A DNA stretch of 64,000 nucleotides from Dicyema japonicum (taxonomy: Eukaryota > Dicyemida > Rhombozoa > Dicyemidae): NCBI GenBank assembly GCA_011109175.1, contig RDEW01000020.1, positions 1,059,418 to 1,123,417 of the forward strand, read 5' to 3'. Shown one piece after another: positions 24,480 to 36,588 of this stretch. The position numbers and the translations under genes are program-made. How positions within the stretch are numbered: the first letter of the stretch is position 1; every line of letters begins with the position of its first letter. Below the pieces are notes generated by a model. The model saw nothing but the letters and a program-made list of their open reading frames with translations. It made no database searches and was not told the origin of the DNA.

Positions 24480-26480
24480 CGCCAGTATCTAAGGAAAAAA
24501 ACGAACTCAAAAAGTCTGGTCGATAAACTACTGAGGATAAGTTTAGACTGAAAGCTTTGAACATTGAACTAAAAAATAGAGAGGAAATAGCACAAATATT
24601 AGATCTACTACTGAAATTTCGGAAAAGCCGGATAAAGGCTGTGGCGGATACCTACCAGCAAGTCACAGTGGGCTCCGAGAAGGGAGGTCTACGGCAGACA
24701 TTGTATGGAGCCACAGATGGCGCTACGTAACGCACCAAAGATTCAAGAGCGCAACAACTGTGTTGGGAATAGATCTTTCCAGAGTTTTCGACTCAATAAA
24801 CAGACAGAAACTGATGAATGTGCTTGAGCAAATATTGGATGAATCGTCGGTTAGGATAATCAGACTACTACTTGCGAACACAAGACTATCTGTGAGGACA
24901 GAAATAGCAACTTCCCGCAGTTTCAAAACAACGATTGGGACACCCCAGGGTGATTCCCTCTCCCATTTACTATTCACCATATACCTTGAATCTGCACTCC
25001 GCGACCTCCGTAAATGCTATATAGGAGACATAGAAGAGACATCTTATGCGGATGATGTGGATTTTGTATCACGGGATGTGACCGCACTCCAACACCTGCT
25101 AGAAAATGCACCTGCGGAGCTTGAGAAATGGTTTCTCAGCGTAAATGTTAACAAAACTGAAATTACGGAAATCAAAAGAGAAGACGATATTACTCATGAA
25201 AGATGGAGACGTACTAATAAGCTCGGCTCTCTACTAGGAGACGCTGAAGATGTACTAAGGAGGAAAACACTGGCAAATGCGGCAATGGCTAAACTGAAGA
25301 AAGGATGGCTAAGGGCCAAAGGACTTGGAATTGACATCAGATGCAGGCTTTACAACGCGTTTGTGAAACCGATCCTACTGTATAACGCTGGGACATGGGG
25401 AAGTTCCTTCAACGAACTATTGAAACTGGATTCGTTCCATAGAAGGCAACTAAGAAGCTTACTCGGAATGGAGTGGCCACGTAGAATATCAACCACTGGT
25501 ATCTACAACAAGTGTATGTGTTCTTACATCAGCAAGGATGTGATAGATGCCCGGTGGAGGCTATTTGGGCATGTACTAAGAATGAACCCGGACGCACCCG
25601 CTAACAAAGCGATGGAAGATTACTTTGACAGTTGCGACAAACCCTCTCGCGGACGACCTAGATCGACACTTCTGACTGCCTTAAACAAATACTTAAATCG
25701 TGTGAGAAAAAGTCTAAAGACGGGGGACGACCTGGACGAATTGAGATCACTCGCATTCGACAGAGGAAGATGGAAAAGACTAACTATAAATATTGTTTCT
25801 TTGAGTGTTGCACATGCGGGGTATTATGGCTTTCGTGAAAGTGCCTTAATAATAATACTGAAATTTGGAAAACCATCCGAGACCCTCAAGAGAGGATGGA
25901 AGAACGTCAGAGGTGGATCACAGCCAAAACGACTTAAACAACCTAACACAATACTATGTGAAAATATCTTATAAAGACCAAAAAGTCGGATGTATCTCCG
26001 AAATATTTCAGAAAACCGAAAAGGAACCGGATATGATTCACTTTACTAAAAACGACGTGAGATTTGCATTGAAAGCCACTAAAACAATCGTTTTTCGCAC
26101 AAGCCGGGACACATGAAAACTTTATTTTGCTCCATAAACGTCCAAAAAGCTTTCGACTCTGTATCAGGGAAGATTCTTAGTTGGAAAATTTACCAAATTA
26201 AGATCCCTGGAAGGCTCAAACTCTGGGTAGCTAACTTTCTTAGTGGTCGGAGGGGACGCGTCTGCATTGGTCAGTCAAGGTCTATTTCACGGCTTCTCCG
26301 TAATGGAGTTCCCCAAGGATCCCCTTTATCTTCAGTTTTATTCAATCTAGTCATGGCGGACCCCCCACTCTAGACTCCGAAAATGATTTTATTCTAACTC
26401 ATGCCGACGACATCGTCATTGCGTCACGTGATCAGGACATCCAAATTGCCACTTAGAAATTGCAAGAAAACCTCATCTTT
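24480..26480 (+). mobile_element. Family D element interrupted by a family A insertion
   Basis: Left of the insert, the frame KALNIELKNREEIAQI is the linker between endonuclease and RT. Right of the insert, WKTIRDPQERMEERQRWI continues the linker and RT follows: NVQKAFDSVSG (first Asp block, 26140-26165), NGVPQGSPLSSVLFNL (26300-26350) and HADDIVIASRD (26400-26435), a YADD box with Tyr changed to His. The 5' endonuclease part is missing and the 3' end stops near 26480, where SINE-like CATCTTTGCCCGATGCTC begins. Confidence 0.75.
24627..25856 (+). mobile_element. Family A retrotransposon, 5'-truncated, intact RT 3' half, with TSD
   Basis: One open frame runs from about 24650 into the C-terminal region: SGLREGRSTADIVW, LGIDLSRVFDSINR (first catalytic Asp), GTPQGDSLSHLLF, TSYADDVDFV (catalytic Asp pair, about 25045), LGSLLGDAED, LYNAFVKPILLYN, WRLFGHVLRM and RGRPRSTLL. 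A 3' hairpin (25828-25845) and a (TAA)n tail follow. The insert is flanked by ACTGAAATTTCGGAAAA (24610-24626) and ACTGAAATTTGGAAAA (25857-25872), an apparent target-site duplication of about 16 bp in family D DNA. The endonuclease half is missing, so it cannot move alone. Confidence 0.88.
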
Positions 26481-26586
26481 GCCCGATGCTCTTCCCTCGA
26501 CCCCACACAAGCACGTATTGGTCGAGTGACTGGACCTTCGCAGTCACGACGGCGCGTCTCATGTTTCATTCGTATCAAGTCTTCTG

Positions 26587-27109
26587 TTTTTCCAAACTAC
26601 ATAGACGAGTTGTTCCTTCGCCAACAGATAATCTAAAATATGACAAAATTGTTAAAATAAATTACGTCTACTAAGATATTATGATTACAATTATGACCTT
26701 GCAAATAATATATAAATGGTTATGAGCAATAATTAAACGTAACATTTTGTAAATTAAGAAGAATGAACTCGTCAAACCATCACCATGAGAATAATCGACT
26801 ATGGATATTGGTAGATGAATATCTGCAAATAACTCAATATATTTTTGAAATACAAATGGAGATTAGAGAGATAGACTTTTTATTGGAAGTTAGTGACAAA
26901 AGTAACTTAGAGCTAATGGGTATATGCTTTTTATATTAAAGATAGCTACTATGGACTTTTAGCAGATCTTCACAGGGATTATGTATTTTTACATTATATT
27001 TTAGGAAGAAAACTTACGACAATCCAATGAAATATCACAAGATATAAGATCATTACTTGAAGAACTTCGTAATACTTGATAAATTCATATTTTTGTTGAT
27101 AAATCATGT
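26587..27109. repeat. Right arm of the 523-bp inverted duplication
   Basis: Partner of 23225-23747. The divergence is low enough that the duplication is recent compared with the surrounding retroelement relics. Confidence 0.92.
26763..27079 (+). CDS. Small coiled-coil protein, copy 2 (three exons)
   Basis: The start MNSSNHHHENNRLW is at 26763. Exon 1 ends after LELM plus one base. A 22-nt GT-AG intron (26920-26941) precedes SYYGLLADLHRDY, a second 22-nt intron (26983-27004) follows, then EENLRQSNEISQDIRSLLEE and TGA at 27077. Without these introns both junctions hit stops, so the splicing model is well constrained. The product is about 90 aa, predicted largely alpha-helical, with no signal peptide or membrane segment. 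The family is not recognised; small subunits of larger complexes often look like this. Confidence 0.6.
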
Positions 27110-27640
27110 CTTTGTGTTTTTTCATTTTTTACAGGTGATGTAGTTTAAAAAAATTGGTTTAAAAAAATGATCAATTCATTTCGAATCTTAGTCATTTTGG
27201 ATTTTTCACAAATTCCATGTTTAGGGGATTTGAAGGCGTATTCGAGAAGATTGGGTGTTATTATAACACATTTTGAAAATAGGGAACATAAGATACAACG
27301 TTTATTCGAAAAGAAAAAAAAACTGATGAATGTTGTGTTATATCACCCATTAATCTTTTTTGATGTTTAGAATCTTCTCCAATAGCCTATTACTTTTAAG
27401 TTTCTTCCGAAGTGAGACTTGAGAAATTCTTCCAAATGCGTTCGATCATATTAATAGTTCTCGTTTTGTTTTGTAGAGTTTAAAAAGGCATTCCCTCTCG
27501 CATTTATATTTGCAATTCTAATGTCAAAATTGGAAACCAATGTACTTCGGGAGTATTTCTCAGCCAAAAAACTTGTATAAATTAGAGATAATACAGCGTT
27601 TCCTTTTCTACGAAAGAGTCCCGAATCTTTAAACCCATCT
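27110..27640. other. Spacer, no gene assigned
   Basis: One open frame (27167-27370, plus strand) has no family similarity. The sequence is AT-rich. Confidence 0.3.
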
Positions 27641-29315
27641 TCGATTAAATTGCAAATTGAATAAGAGCTTATACTATTGTAATAAAGATCCTTATGAAGA
27701 GGAAAGTATCCTCTTCATGTGTAACTTTAAAATGCAGAGAAATACTCAAACAAGCTTTTTTTCTTATCACTTTGACATCATCCGTAAAGTCTCCCTGGAT
27801 TTTAATCAACATTTCAAGATAATTTACGATACCGAATATTTTATGTTCCTCAAATAGGAGACAGAGGAGATCCTTGGGGTATTCCATTTGGAATTAAACG
27901 GGAGCTCGACCGTAGGTTTGTTAAACAGACTCGTCTTCTCCTCCACTGAGGAAATACACCACCCAGAGTTTGAAATTCCCAGGTATATCCGTCTGATAGA
28001 TTTTCCTGGTGAATCTTTTTTTAGGATGGAGTCGAATGCCTTATGAATGTTTACAGAACATAGAATTGTCTTTTTGTGTCTAGGTTTGTTGGTGAACTCC
28101 AAGCGAATAAAATCACTCAGGGATAGTATGTGGGTATCCGTCGAGTGAAAAAATTTAAATCCGTGTTGGGATGGTTTATCTGGAATTGTTCCTCTGATCT
28201 TCTGAAAAATAGTTTTTTTTCCAGAATTTTCGACATTGAAGATAGCAGAGATACCGTTCTGAATGAAGCCGGGTTGTTTTTTTGGTTTTCCCATCTTCAA
28301 TTTCGGGCGGATGTATGCAAGTTTTATAATGAGGAAATCGCATTTTCCCTTAAAGACCAATTATAGATATTTGTAAGGTTCCTGATCCCCTCCGGCTCAA
28401 GATTTTTCAGCAGGATAACAGAGATTTCATCTGGGCTGTTAGAATAAGTAGTTTTTGTATTTAACAGTGCATCTTACATACATCCGTTTCTGAAAAGTAG
28501 GAAGATAAGCGGCTTTCTTCGGATTTTCCAAAGGATGTTGATCTGTCTTCCGTTTCTCTCAATGGGCAATTTTCACATAATACTTCATAATGAAATTCAG
28601 ATCTTTCTGGTTATATTCGGATTCGTGGTTGGTCTATCATCAGCCCTTGATTTGTCCCGAATGATTTTCCACACTTGGGCGGTTATCTGATTTCGGTTCA
28701 AAGCTGTAAGAACTCTTGACCATTTTGCTTTATGTATCTTAAGTTCTTTTGCTTTTATATTTTCATTTAGTGCTTTCAGTCGGAGCTTTTTCCTCGGTTG
28801 AGCGAATTCCTGCCTTTTTTAGCTTATTTCTTTGATCTTGTAGAGAGAGTTGGAGACCAGTGAGTGATGTCTGGGGATGTAGGTTAGTCAATATTCCTGA
28901 AAGGGGTTCTTGTGTGTTTCGAGGGGTCATTTATGATACTCAGTTTTCCAGACTGCGAGAGTAGAAGTATTCCTCTTGCATCGGCAGGCTGACTTGACAG
29001 CCAAAGGGGATGTTTGCCATTCAGGTCTCCGCAGGTCAAGATATCCCCCATATTTTCCAAAGTAGATAAATCAACCATTGAATACATCTTATGGCATGAG
29101 CCAGGAGGAGATATATAGACGTTCACCAGAAACAATTTTCCTTTTGTTGAAATCAGAGATCCCAATGGTTTCCGTGGTTTCATCCTCCCCAAGGACGCAG
29201 ATTTTGTGGATGCAGACGATCTGGATGAAATCAGGATGCGAGCCAGACGACGAAAGCTATGAAGAAGGCTACGGTATAACAGTCGAAAACATGGCACATG
29301 GAAAACCATAAACAC
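27640..29315 (-). mobile_element. Family D retrotransposon (endonuclease to RT), decayed
   Basis: On the minus strand: VNVYISPPGS and LTCGDLNGKHPLW (APE endonuclease core, 29020-29160), a linker with RKLRLKALN-like text near 28770, then RT with KSRGNQ-type degradation: QHGFKFF (about 28150), CSVNIHKAFDSI (catalytic Asp block, about 28040) and a NGIPQGSPLSP-type motif split over two frames (27860-27900). No intact frame spans the domains. Organisation and motif spacing match the D copies at 24.5-26.5 and 59.9-61.9 kb. Confidence 0.75.
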
Positions 29316-29354
29316 TGTTTACTGGTAACGCGGACGTGCATTAACTAACTAGAT

Positions 29355-31326
29355 TATTATTATTAATAGCTCTTTCGAAGAACCAAAAATGTAATTTATT
29401 TAATTGAGGTTCCGCTTGTGCCGTATTTTTCTTCAGGTTATTTTTTTCCACAATTCTCTTGACCACTTCCTCCATGCTCCGCGGTTACAGGCAGTTATTC
29501 CGAGCGTATCCAGATCATCTCCAGTTTTTAGCTTTCGTCCTATATTGGTCACGTCCTTGTGTAGAACCTCTGGCAAAGTTATGCGAGGTCTTCCACGGAA
29601 CGAGGTATTCACTTCTGGGCAGAAATAGTTATTTATTGCTATTTTAGCAGGCGTCATCTGGCTCATTCGAAGGATGTGACCAAACAGACGCCATCTTGAC
29701 TCCAAGATATCCAGACTCAATGGTCTTGTATTACATACTTTTCTATAGATTCTTGTTTGTAATTTTTTTGGGCAGTTGATGTCAAGCAACAGTCGGAGTT
29801 GCTTACGGTGGAAGGCATCTAGTTTGTCTATTACCGCTTCTGAGACACCCCAGGTTGCAGCGTTGTACATTAGGACTGGTTTCACGAAGGCATTGTATAG
29901 TCTCACACGTAATTGTGTGCTAATTTGTTTACGATGATTCCAGACTACTTCCATTTTTCTAAAGGCCGCGACGGCCAACATCTTCCTGTTAGTGATATCC
30001 TCAGCGTCTCCGAGCAACGATCCCAATTTTTTACAGCATCTCCATTTTTCATCAGTTTGAGTTAATTCACGGCGTATGGTAGTTGTCTACGTCTTTTCCG
30101 TATTGATTTTGATGAACCATTTTTCTAGGACATCTGGCATCCTTGTCTGTATATAGTTTAATGTTTTCTCGTCGCTGGATATATAGTCGATATCATCTGC
30201 ATAAATCACTTCAGTTTGATGTAGATCGCCAATTAATAGTCTGAAGTCTCTGAGTGCCGCCTCCAGATATGTCACAAAAAGTACCGGTGACAAGGAATTT
30301 CCCTGCGGTACCCCGAACGTTGTCTCGAACGGGACAGACTCCAAATTTCCAAAACGTACACTTAGCTGCGTTGTTCCAAGTAATAGACGGATCATTTCGA
30401 CACTGTCCTCGTCAACCAACTTCTCCAAGATATCCAAAAGTCTCCCTCTGTGTATGGAGTCAAAGGCTTTGGACATGTCCATGCCAAGGATGCCAATAGC
30501 CCCCTTGTACTTTTGATGTGTTGCACAAAGCCATCGATGTCCCCAGACCACATCAGCTGTAGATCTCCCTGACCTGAATCCGCTTTGACCGTGAGAGAGA
30601 AAGTTCTCGATGTCAGATCCAATCCTGTTCAGCACTATAAGTGATAGTGTCTTGCGTAGAGTCGTCAATAGTACGATGGGTCTTAAATTCGTTAAGGGGC
30701 CTTTAGCTTTGCCCGGTTTTTGTAGTGCAATTAGTGTGCCATTACCCACATCCAGTGGTGAGTTGTATTTGAATGTTTTGTTGTATATCTCAGTTAATAG
30801 TTCAGAGATCTCGGTCGGTGCATATTTGAGAAGTTCTGCATTTATGTTGTCAGGGCCAGCAGCTCTATTGTTGTTCAGTTTGTCCAGGGCTTTTTTTGTT
30901 TCCAGAATCGTTATCGGAATATTTAGTTCTCGTGCTTCACCATCGAATTGTTTGATTTTTTCCCCGTGGTTTTGATTGAAGGCCTGCTGATAATGGCTGG
31001 ATATGGCCGATAGAATTTCATTTTTGTTTAACATAGTCTTTCCAAACTGGTCATGTATTGTGATTTTTGATGACTGTGTCTCTATGTAGTAGGTGAACAG
31101 CCTTGAACATCTGCGCTCCGTTTTTGAGTTTTCTACTTCTTTAGCCATTCCAGCAAGTTTATTTTTATTTCCCTCGTTCTTTTCTTTATTTTATACAGGG
31201 TTTGGTTCCGCATGACTCTTAGAATGTGTTCCTTTGCTTGGTCCTGGCAGGTTTCGACCTGTAAAGGTAGGTTCCTCTGCAATTTGGATAGTTCTTCAAG
31301 CTCGTGGTCATAGTGCCCGTTTTTTC
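29355..31326 (-). mobile_element. Family A retrotransposon, 5'-truncated, best-preserved RT, perfect 12-bp TSD
   Basis: One frame runs from near 31148 to 29433 with a single in-frame TAG at 30087-30089. It contains a linker (LDKLNNNRAAGPDNINAELL), SGFRSGRSTADVVW, LGMDMSKAFDSIHR, FGVPQGNSLSPVLF, VIYADDIDYI (catalytic Asp pair, about 30200), then after the TAG LGSLLGDAED, LYNAFVKPVLMYN, SRWRLFGHILRM, RGRPRITL and KLKTGDDLD. The 3' end has the hairpin and a (TAA)n tail. AACTAACTAGAT occurs at 29343-29354 and 31327-31338, so both ends and the 5' truncation are defined. A frame slip lies near 31145. The endonuclease is absent. Confidence 0.9.
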
Positions 31327-31652
31327 AACTAACTAGATGGTCCTGGGAATTTTCAGTCATCTCTGTTTTTCATATTTTATTTTAACAAATAATTATTAAG
31401 TTTTTAATATTTTTAAAAGTGATTCTAACAACATTTATCACTTTTCTTAGATTGACCCCTGTGGACTTTAAAGAAATATCGAATCTTCGATATTAAGCGT
31501 GACACCCATGTCCACTGTATTAAAGCAGTACTTTTCGAAAGATAATGTTCAGTTATAGGATATTTTTGTAGCAATGTGAAATTTCAATTATCATCCAATC
31601 ATTTTTGAAGCTGAATAAATAAGTTCATGTTCCTAACTATTGAATTTTTTCA

Positions 31653-32040
31653 TATTATTATTATTATTATCAGCACTTCCGAGAACACATAAAAAAACAA
31701 AAGTCAATTAAGGTTCCCTTGTGCCGCGCCGGCCACCCTTTGCACCAATCGCATCCAAAGGCCTCTCCGTTTCGCAAGATCTCTTAGTTCATCGAGGTCA
31801 TCCATTGTTTTCAACTCCCTGCCTATGGCTTTTAGGTCCTCATTTAACGTGATAGGTAAGGTTGTTCTAGGCCTTCCTCGGAATGATTTTGTTTTTTCCA
31901 TGAAATATTCATCTATTACGTGATTTGCCGGGACATCCAGGTCCATCCTCAGAATGTGACCGAACAGTCTCCATCTCGATCTTCTGATTTCCATGGATAA
32001 TGGTTCTGTTATTTTTTCATATATCGCATAAATTTGTATT
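31653..32040 (-). mobile_element. Family A 3'-end fragment with (TAA)n tail
   Basis: The open frame SRWRLFGHILRMDLDVPAN, SFRGRPRTTLPITL, LKTMDDLDELRDLAKRRGLW is the extreme C-terminus of family A. It is followed by the hairpin region and an 18-nt ATT-type run at 31653-31670, which is the tail read on the plus strand. The intact end and short length indicate an early stop of reverse transcription. Confidence 0.85.
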
Positions 32041-32458
32041 TTCTAGTCATCAAGGGTTTTAACTTATCTCCTATACCAGTCAAGGGTCCGAGGGTAAATA
32101 AATATTGGTTAGATTCGCTCTCCTGTTCATAGGTATGTAATAATTTGAAACAATTAATTTATGGAGCTTGAATGACCATTCTTGTTTCCTCTGACAATAC
32201 ATATCGAGATTCTCTCTAGAAGCCATCCAGTTTCAAGTGGATCCTTGGTGACCTTATTGAGTCGATTCGACGGACTAGACCGTCTGCTTGTGGGCCAGAA
32301 ATTACTGAATTTATTCCAGTAATTCCCTGATATCTGAAAAACAACCTTTTGCTAATGACGAATGTACGATACCTTTCATTAATTATTTTTAAAATTAAAA
32401 AAGAGTAAACACATTTTTGAATTGGCCAGTGTTGTTGTGGACGGTCGTTGTTATGATT

Positions 32459-35391
32459 ATGCCTGTTGTGAGAAAAGCACCTGAAAAGAATGTTCCCACT
32501 TTGAAGAAAAAAGTAACAGCCAAGTAAACTGAGATGTGTTCGTCCTGTCGGCTTGTCAGAACTCGGAAACGTGGGATCTCCTCCTCTGCTTATGGAGATT
32601 TCTTTCACTTTGGGTGTATCAAGCTATCACAAGCCGCAGCGAGAGTGCTTGGAGTATGGCACTGTCAGTCATGCATCGGCCTATGCAGGGAGGTTCCCCG
32701 TGCCAATGTTAACTCTCCCGTTAATTACCCATCAACCACGGACCCTGAACAACGCCGTACAGCCTGTCGCTGCGGAGGCCCTTTCCAAAACGATTGAAGA
32801 TGTCCTCCGGACTAACGCACTACATGATTGGATGCGCTTATTTAGTTTTGCGTTTTCTGCACTGAGATTTGATCGAGATGGTAACGGAAAGGAGTCTCTC
32901 GCTACCACCATGAGGACCAATATTCGTTTTTTTTTGGGAGGTATCCACATTTTTAGTTGTACGAGGGAGACACGTGGTCAAAACGAGGATTTCGAAGTGC
33001 TCCGTCTCAAGAGAACTGTCCGGTCGTTGTTAATCGAAGGTGGCATCCATCAGGGCACTTTTTTCGAGTAGACCACGAAACCGACTCAAGACGCTACAAT
33101 ATTTTACTGAACAGACATTCACTGCCACCCCAAAACCTACGCCAAGTTGCTCCCCCATTCAGAGTGAGTCCCCTGATTTCATCAAACGATGAAGTTCTTC
33201 TAGCAATACGAAATTTTGCCCTTAGTAGCAGTGGCGGGCTCGACGGAATGAGACCTGGCTACCTAGAGGATCTAACTTCTTTGTCCGTAGGAGACAGGTA
33301 CTTCGTCTTACGAATTCAATTACTTCACTTATGAACCGTATCATATTTGGAGTTCTTCTAGAAGTTATCCGCCATGTCTTGTTCTCTGCCAATTTGATAG
33401 CCTTTGATAAGAAGGAAGGCGGAGTACGACAAGTTTCGGTCGGATTTGTCTTAAGAAGACTGGCTGCTAAAATTGCCTCCAGACATTCTATTCCACTTGT
33501 CACAAAATTCTTGGACCCCTTAAGTAAGCGTCGGTATTCGCTTGGGATGCGAGGCCACTGTCCATTCAGTGAAAACATTCATAAACCGCAGTATAGAAGA
33601 GGCTCGGGGACATGTCCTGGTCAAATTAGACATCAAGAACGCCTTTAATAGTCTAAGGATGGACAATATCTTGGAGGCGTGTGTTGAGAGATGCCCTAAT
33701 ATTTTCGAATTTGTGAATCAGTCATACAGCCTACCTTCATCTTTACATTTCGGGGATTACCTAATCCATTCGTATTCTGGAATGCAACAGGGAGATCCCC
33801 TTGGACCCCTTTTGTTTTGTCTTGCAATAGAGAAAATCATCAAACTCAGCCTATGGTATCTGGATGATACGGTACTCGGAGGACCCCCGGTACTATTTTT
33901 CCGGAATTTGGAAGTGATAATTCCAGCACTGTTGGAAGCTGGACTAGATTTTATTAATTACCCCTAGGATCACTGGGTCAAAGAGAAAGAAATAAAGTTC
34001 TCATCTAACTAAGTGATCCCAGACCGACAAAGGTGAGGACGAGTCCGGCGAGGTCGAGAATCCTGAACAGCTCTTCTCATTGGACTAGATTTAAATTACA
34101 CTAAATGCGAAATCTACATTTGCGGACTTTCAGAAGAGAAGTATTCAAAAACTTTGTCATGTTTCGGAAATTTACATGCCTGGAAGTATTTCCACACCCG
34201 ATTACTTACATTCCTCGTATTCCCAATCACCATATATGCAATAGGAAGAGCTATACGTGAAAAACGACGACTCTTACTCGGAGAGACTCTGAACCGCTAC
34301 TTGACATCCATACATCATTATTCCTTTAGAAAAACCGTCTCAACGTACAAAGGCTTGCATATGTCTTGAAAACTGCTCCCTATTTCACCCTGTGTGACTA
34401 ACACACAGATTAACAAGATCTTCCATATAACAGCGGAACGTATCTTCAACGTCCTGTTCGAGGATTACTCATGGAAGCAAGCCACGATGTCAGTGAGACT
34501 CGGAGGACTTGGAATTCGGAACCATGTAAACCTTTCTTTTCCTTCATACCTATCATCTCCAGTGGCCTGTAACTCCCATGTCAAGAGGATTCTACACTCT
34601 ATACCTGAATTCTCTATTGACAAAGACGCCGGCCATGCTCGTGAGGCTTGGAGCCGAACTTATCAGCTTCCCTGCCTTCCTCGTTTTCTCAGCGGGGCAT
34701 GAACAATGCTATATGCTGGAATTTTTTCAAAGATTTGCTAATGTCATCTAGCCAACATCGCCGTGCCTGTTAGTTGTCGGGGGCGTCTTCAGCTGTGCCT
34801 GGCTCAAGGCCATTCCCAATGGAGTTCTGGGTACCTTCCTGGATGGTGAATGCGTCCGTATTGGGATCTCATTGCGACTGGGATTAAAAGTCTGTGCTCC
34901 ACATTTGTGCCAATGCGGAGACCAGATCGACTGTTTTGGCCTACATTCTCTCTCCTCCATGAAGAGTGCAGGCAGATTTCCCAGACACATGGCATTGAAC
35001 GAAGTAATTAGGCGAGCTTTGGACGCCGCCGGGCACCCATCCATGCTCAAACCTGTCGGTCTTTGCAGGCGGGACGGGAAACTATTAGATGGGATGACAA
35101 TCTTCCCTTTTGAAGCCGGCCTGTTCTGCCGCTGAGAAGGCCGAGAAGATGAAACGGGAAAAGTACGGGAATTTTTTGTTTGTTTCACTTGCCGTTGAGA
35201 CGTCTGGTCCCCTTGCACCTGTGACGCTGGAATTCTTGAGTAGTCTAGGGAATCAGATCGTCGCTACACGAACAGGAGACCCTCGTAAGCGCTGCTGGTT
35301 ATTTGAGCGAATCTCGCTCGCTATCCTGAAAGGGAATAGCCACGCAGTCAGGGTAGCCGCTATAACCGTCTACTTTCTTTTCTTTTATTAA
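32459..35391 (+). mobile_element. Family B retrotransposon: PHD-like finger, YLDD RT, restriction-like C-terminus
   Basis: From ATG 32459 (one early TAA), a Cys/His pattern CSSC ... FHFGC ... WHCQSC looks like a PHD finger. RT follows in broken frames: LDGMRPGYLEDLTSLS (33240), VLVKLDIKNAFNSLR (catalytic Asp, 33620-33660), SGMQQGDPLGPLLFCL (about 33780) and LWYLDDTVLGG (catalytic Asp pair, 33850). The C-terminal part has CAPHLCQCGDQ, CRRDGKLLDGMTIFPFEAG (about 35070), then jumps to KAEKMKREKYG. The short segment that should carry the nuclease Asp/Lys core is missing. Another retroposon (33952-34080) interrupts it. The 3' end is at about 35391 in an AT-rich run. Multiple stops make it inactive. 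Confidence 0.8.
33952..34080 (-). mobile_element. 129-bp short retroposon (SINE2) with 12-bp TSD
   Basis: TGGACTAGATTT stands at 33940-33951 and again at 34081-34092. Removing one copy plus the 129 bp between restores the family B frame (EAGLDLNYTKCE). The left end TTATTAATTA is a TAA-type tail on the minus strand, like that of family A, so the orientation is minus. A second copy lies at about 47590-47706. It has no coding capacity. Confidence 0.85.
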
Positions 35392-36588
35392 TTATAATAA
35401 AATTTTTGATCAAAGAATTCATTTGACTTTTTCAAATCAAATATGTAACTAGCGACCCATGTGACATAATATCACCAAACTGATCAGGTAAGGGGAGCTG
35501 AAACTCAGATCCATTCAAGAGGCGGAAATGTTCGGATTTACGATAGGATTCTTCCGGAATTTCTATCAAGGGTTTCTTCCAAGTTGTAAAGAAATATTAT
35601 ATTTAATAGATAATCAATTATAACACATTTATAGACCAATATTAACGAGTACGGCACAAATTAAGTATTTACGTGATTAAATAATGATCAACCATGGGAT
35701 TGTACTATTTTTTACAAACATAAATTTGACCTGCTCTCTTTGAACGAAGAAATGGGTTTATTAGTCTTAGTAATACTCTCGTATTGATTTCTTGATTCAC
35801 TCGTTAAACTTAACATCCAACTGAAGTTTCGACTTATAATTTGCCTCAATCCTGCAAAGTTTTTGTGATTCCAACGTATATTCAGTCATAAGCAACAAGA
35901 CCCTCCAAAGTTAGTACCCCAAGAGAATTACACCACCTGAATCTCTAAATTAGTGCACAAATCCTCTCCTTTATTAAGATTGTGTGTTGTAATATCGAAT
36001 GATTAATCCCTGAACTTATAAATGCACAAATAGTTTTGTGAAAATAACAATGAATGATCGATTTCTATAATGGTTGAACTTACGTTTGCTTAAATAATAA
36101 ATTATTAGAATTTGCTTTCGTAAATGAGGGAAAGGCACAAACGTAGTGATTCCGTTAGTAACACGTCGGACTCTGAGGGTACAACGCTCCTAATTCTTTA
36201 GTTTATGACCAGCCTTTGTCAACGTGGAGATTCACTGACTTTTTCAACTCTTCTACAAATGAGAACTGTTTTCTCCCTAATATTCAGATCAAAAGCAGAA
36301 ATGTACATTTTTGTCAAATCTTAGAGTAAACAAATAAATCTGTTGTTGAGACATGTAAAATCACTAGAGAAAGTTGGTTGAGCATTTATTATGTTAGGAT
36401 GATCGAATCTGCTTGAAATGTATTCTTGGAATCGAGCATTCCGTCTGCCAAAGAGTACTATCATTGATGATAACAGAATAAATTCATTAGAGTCGGTGGG
36501 GGATACAGACATAGCTATTACTACATTCAGATGATATTAGAAAAGTTGGAGAAAGAAGTAATTTGTGATGTCATTGTAGCAAGAACTA
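35392..36588. other. Intergenic DNA before the large repeat gene
   Basis: AT-rich, no retroelement or host frame recognised. It should hold the promoter of the gene at 36589, but I see no sequence I can call one. Confidence 0.4.

Noticed and set aside
30254-30975. Plus-strand frames opposite the best family A copy
   Set aside because: Shadows of the RT coding strand.
34748-35218. 156-codon minus-strand frame
   Set aside because: Antisense to the family B C-terminal region, which is supported by matches to three other copies.
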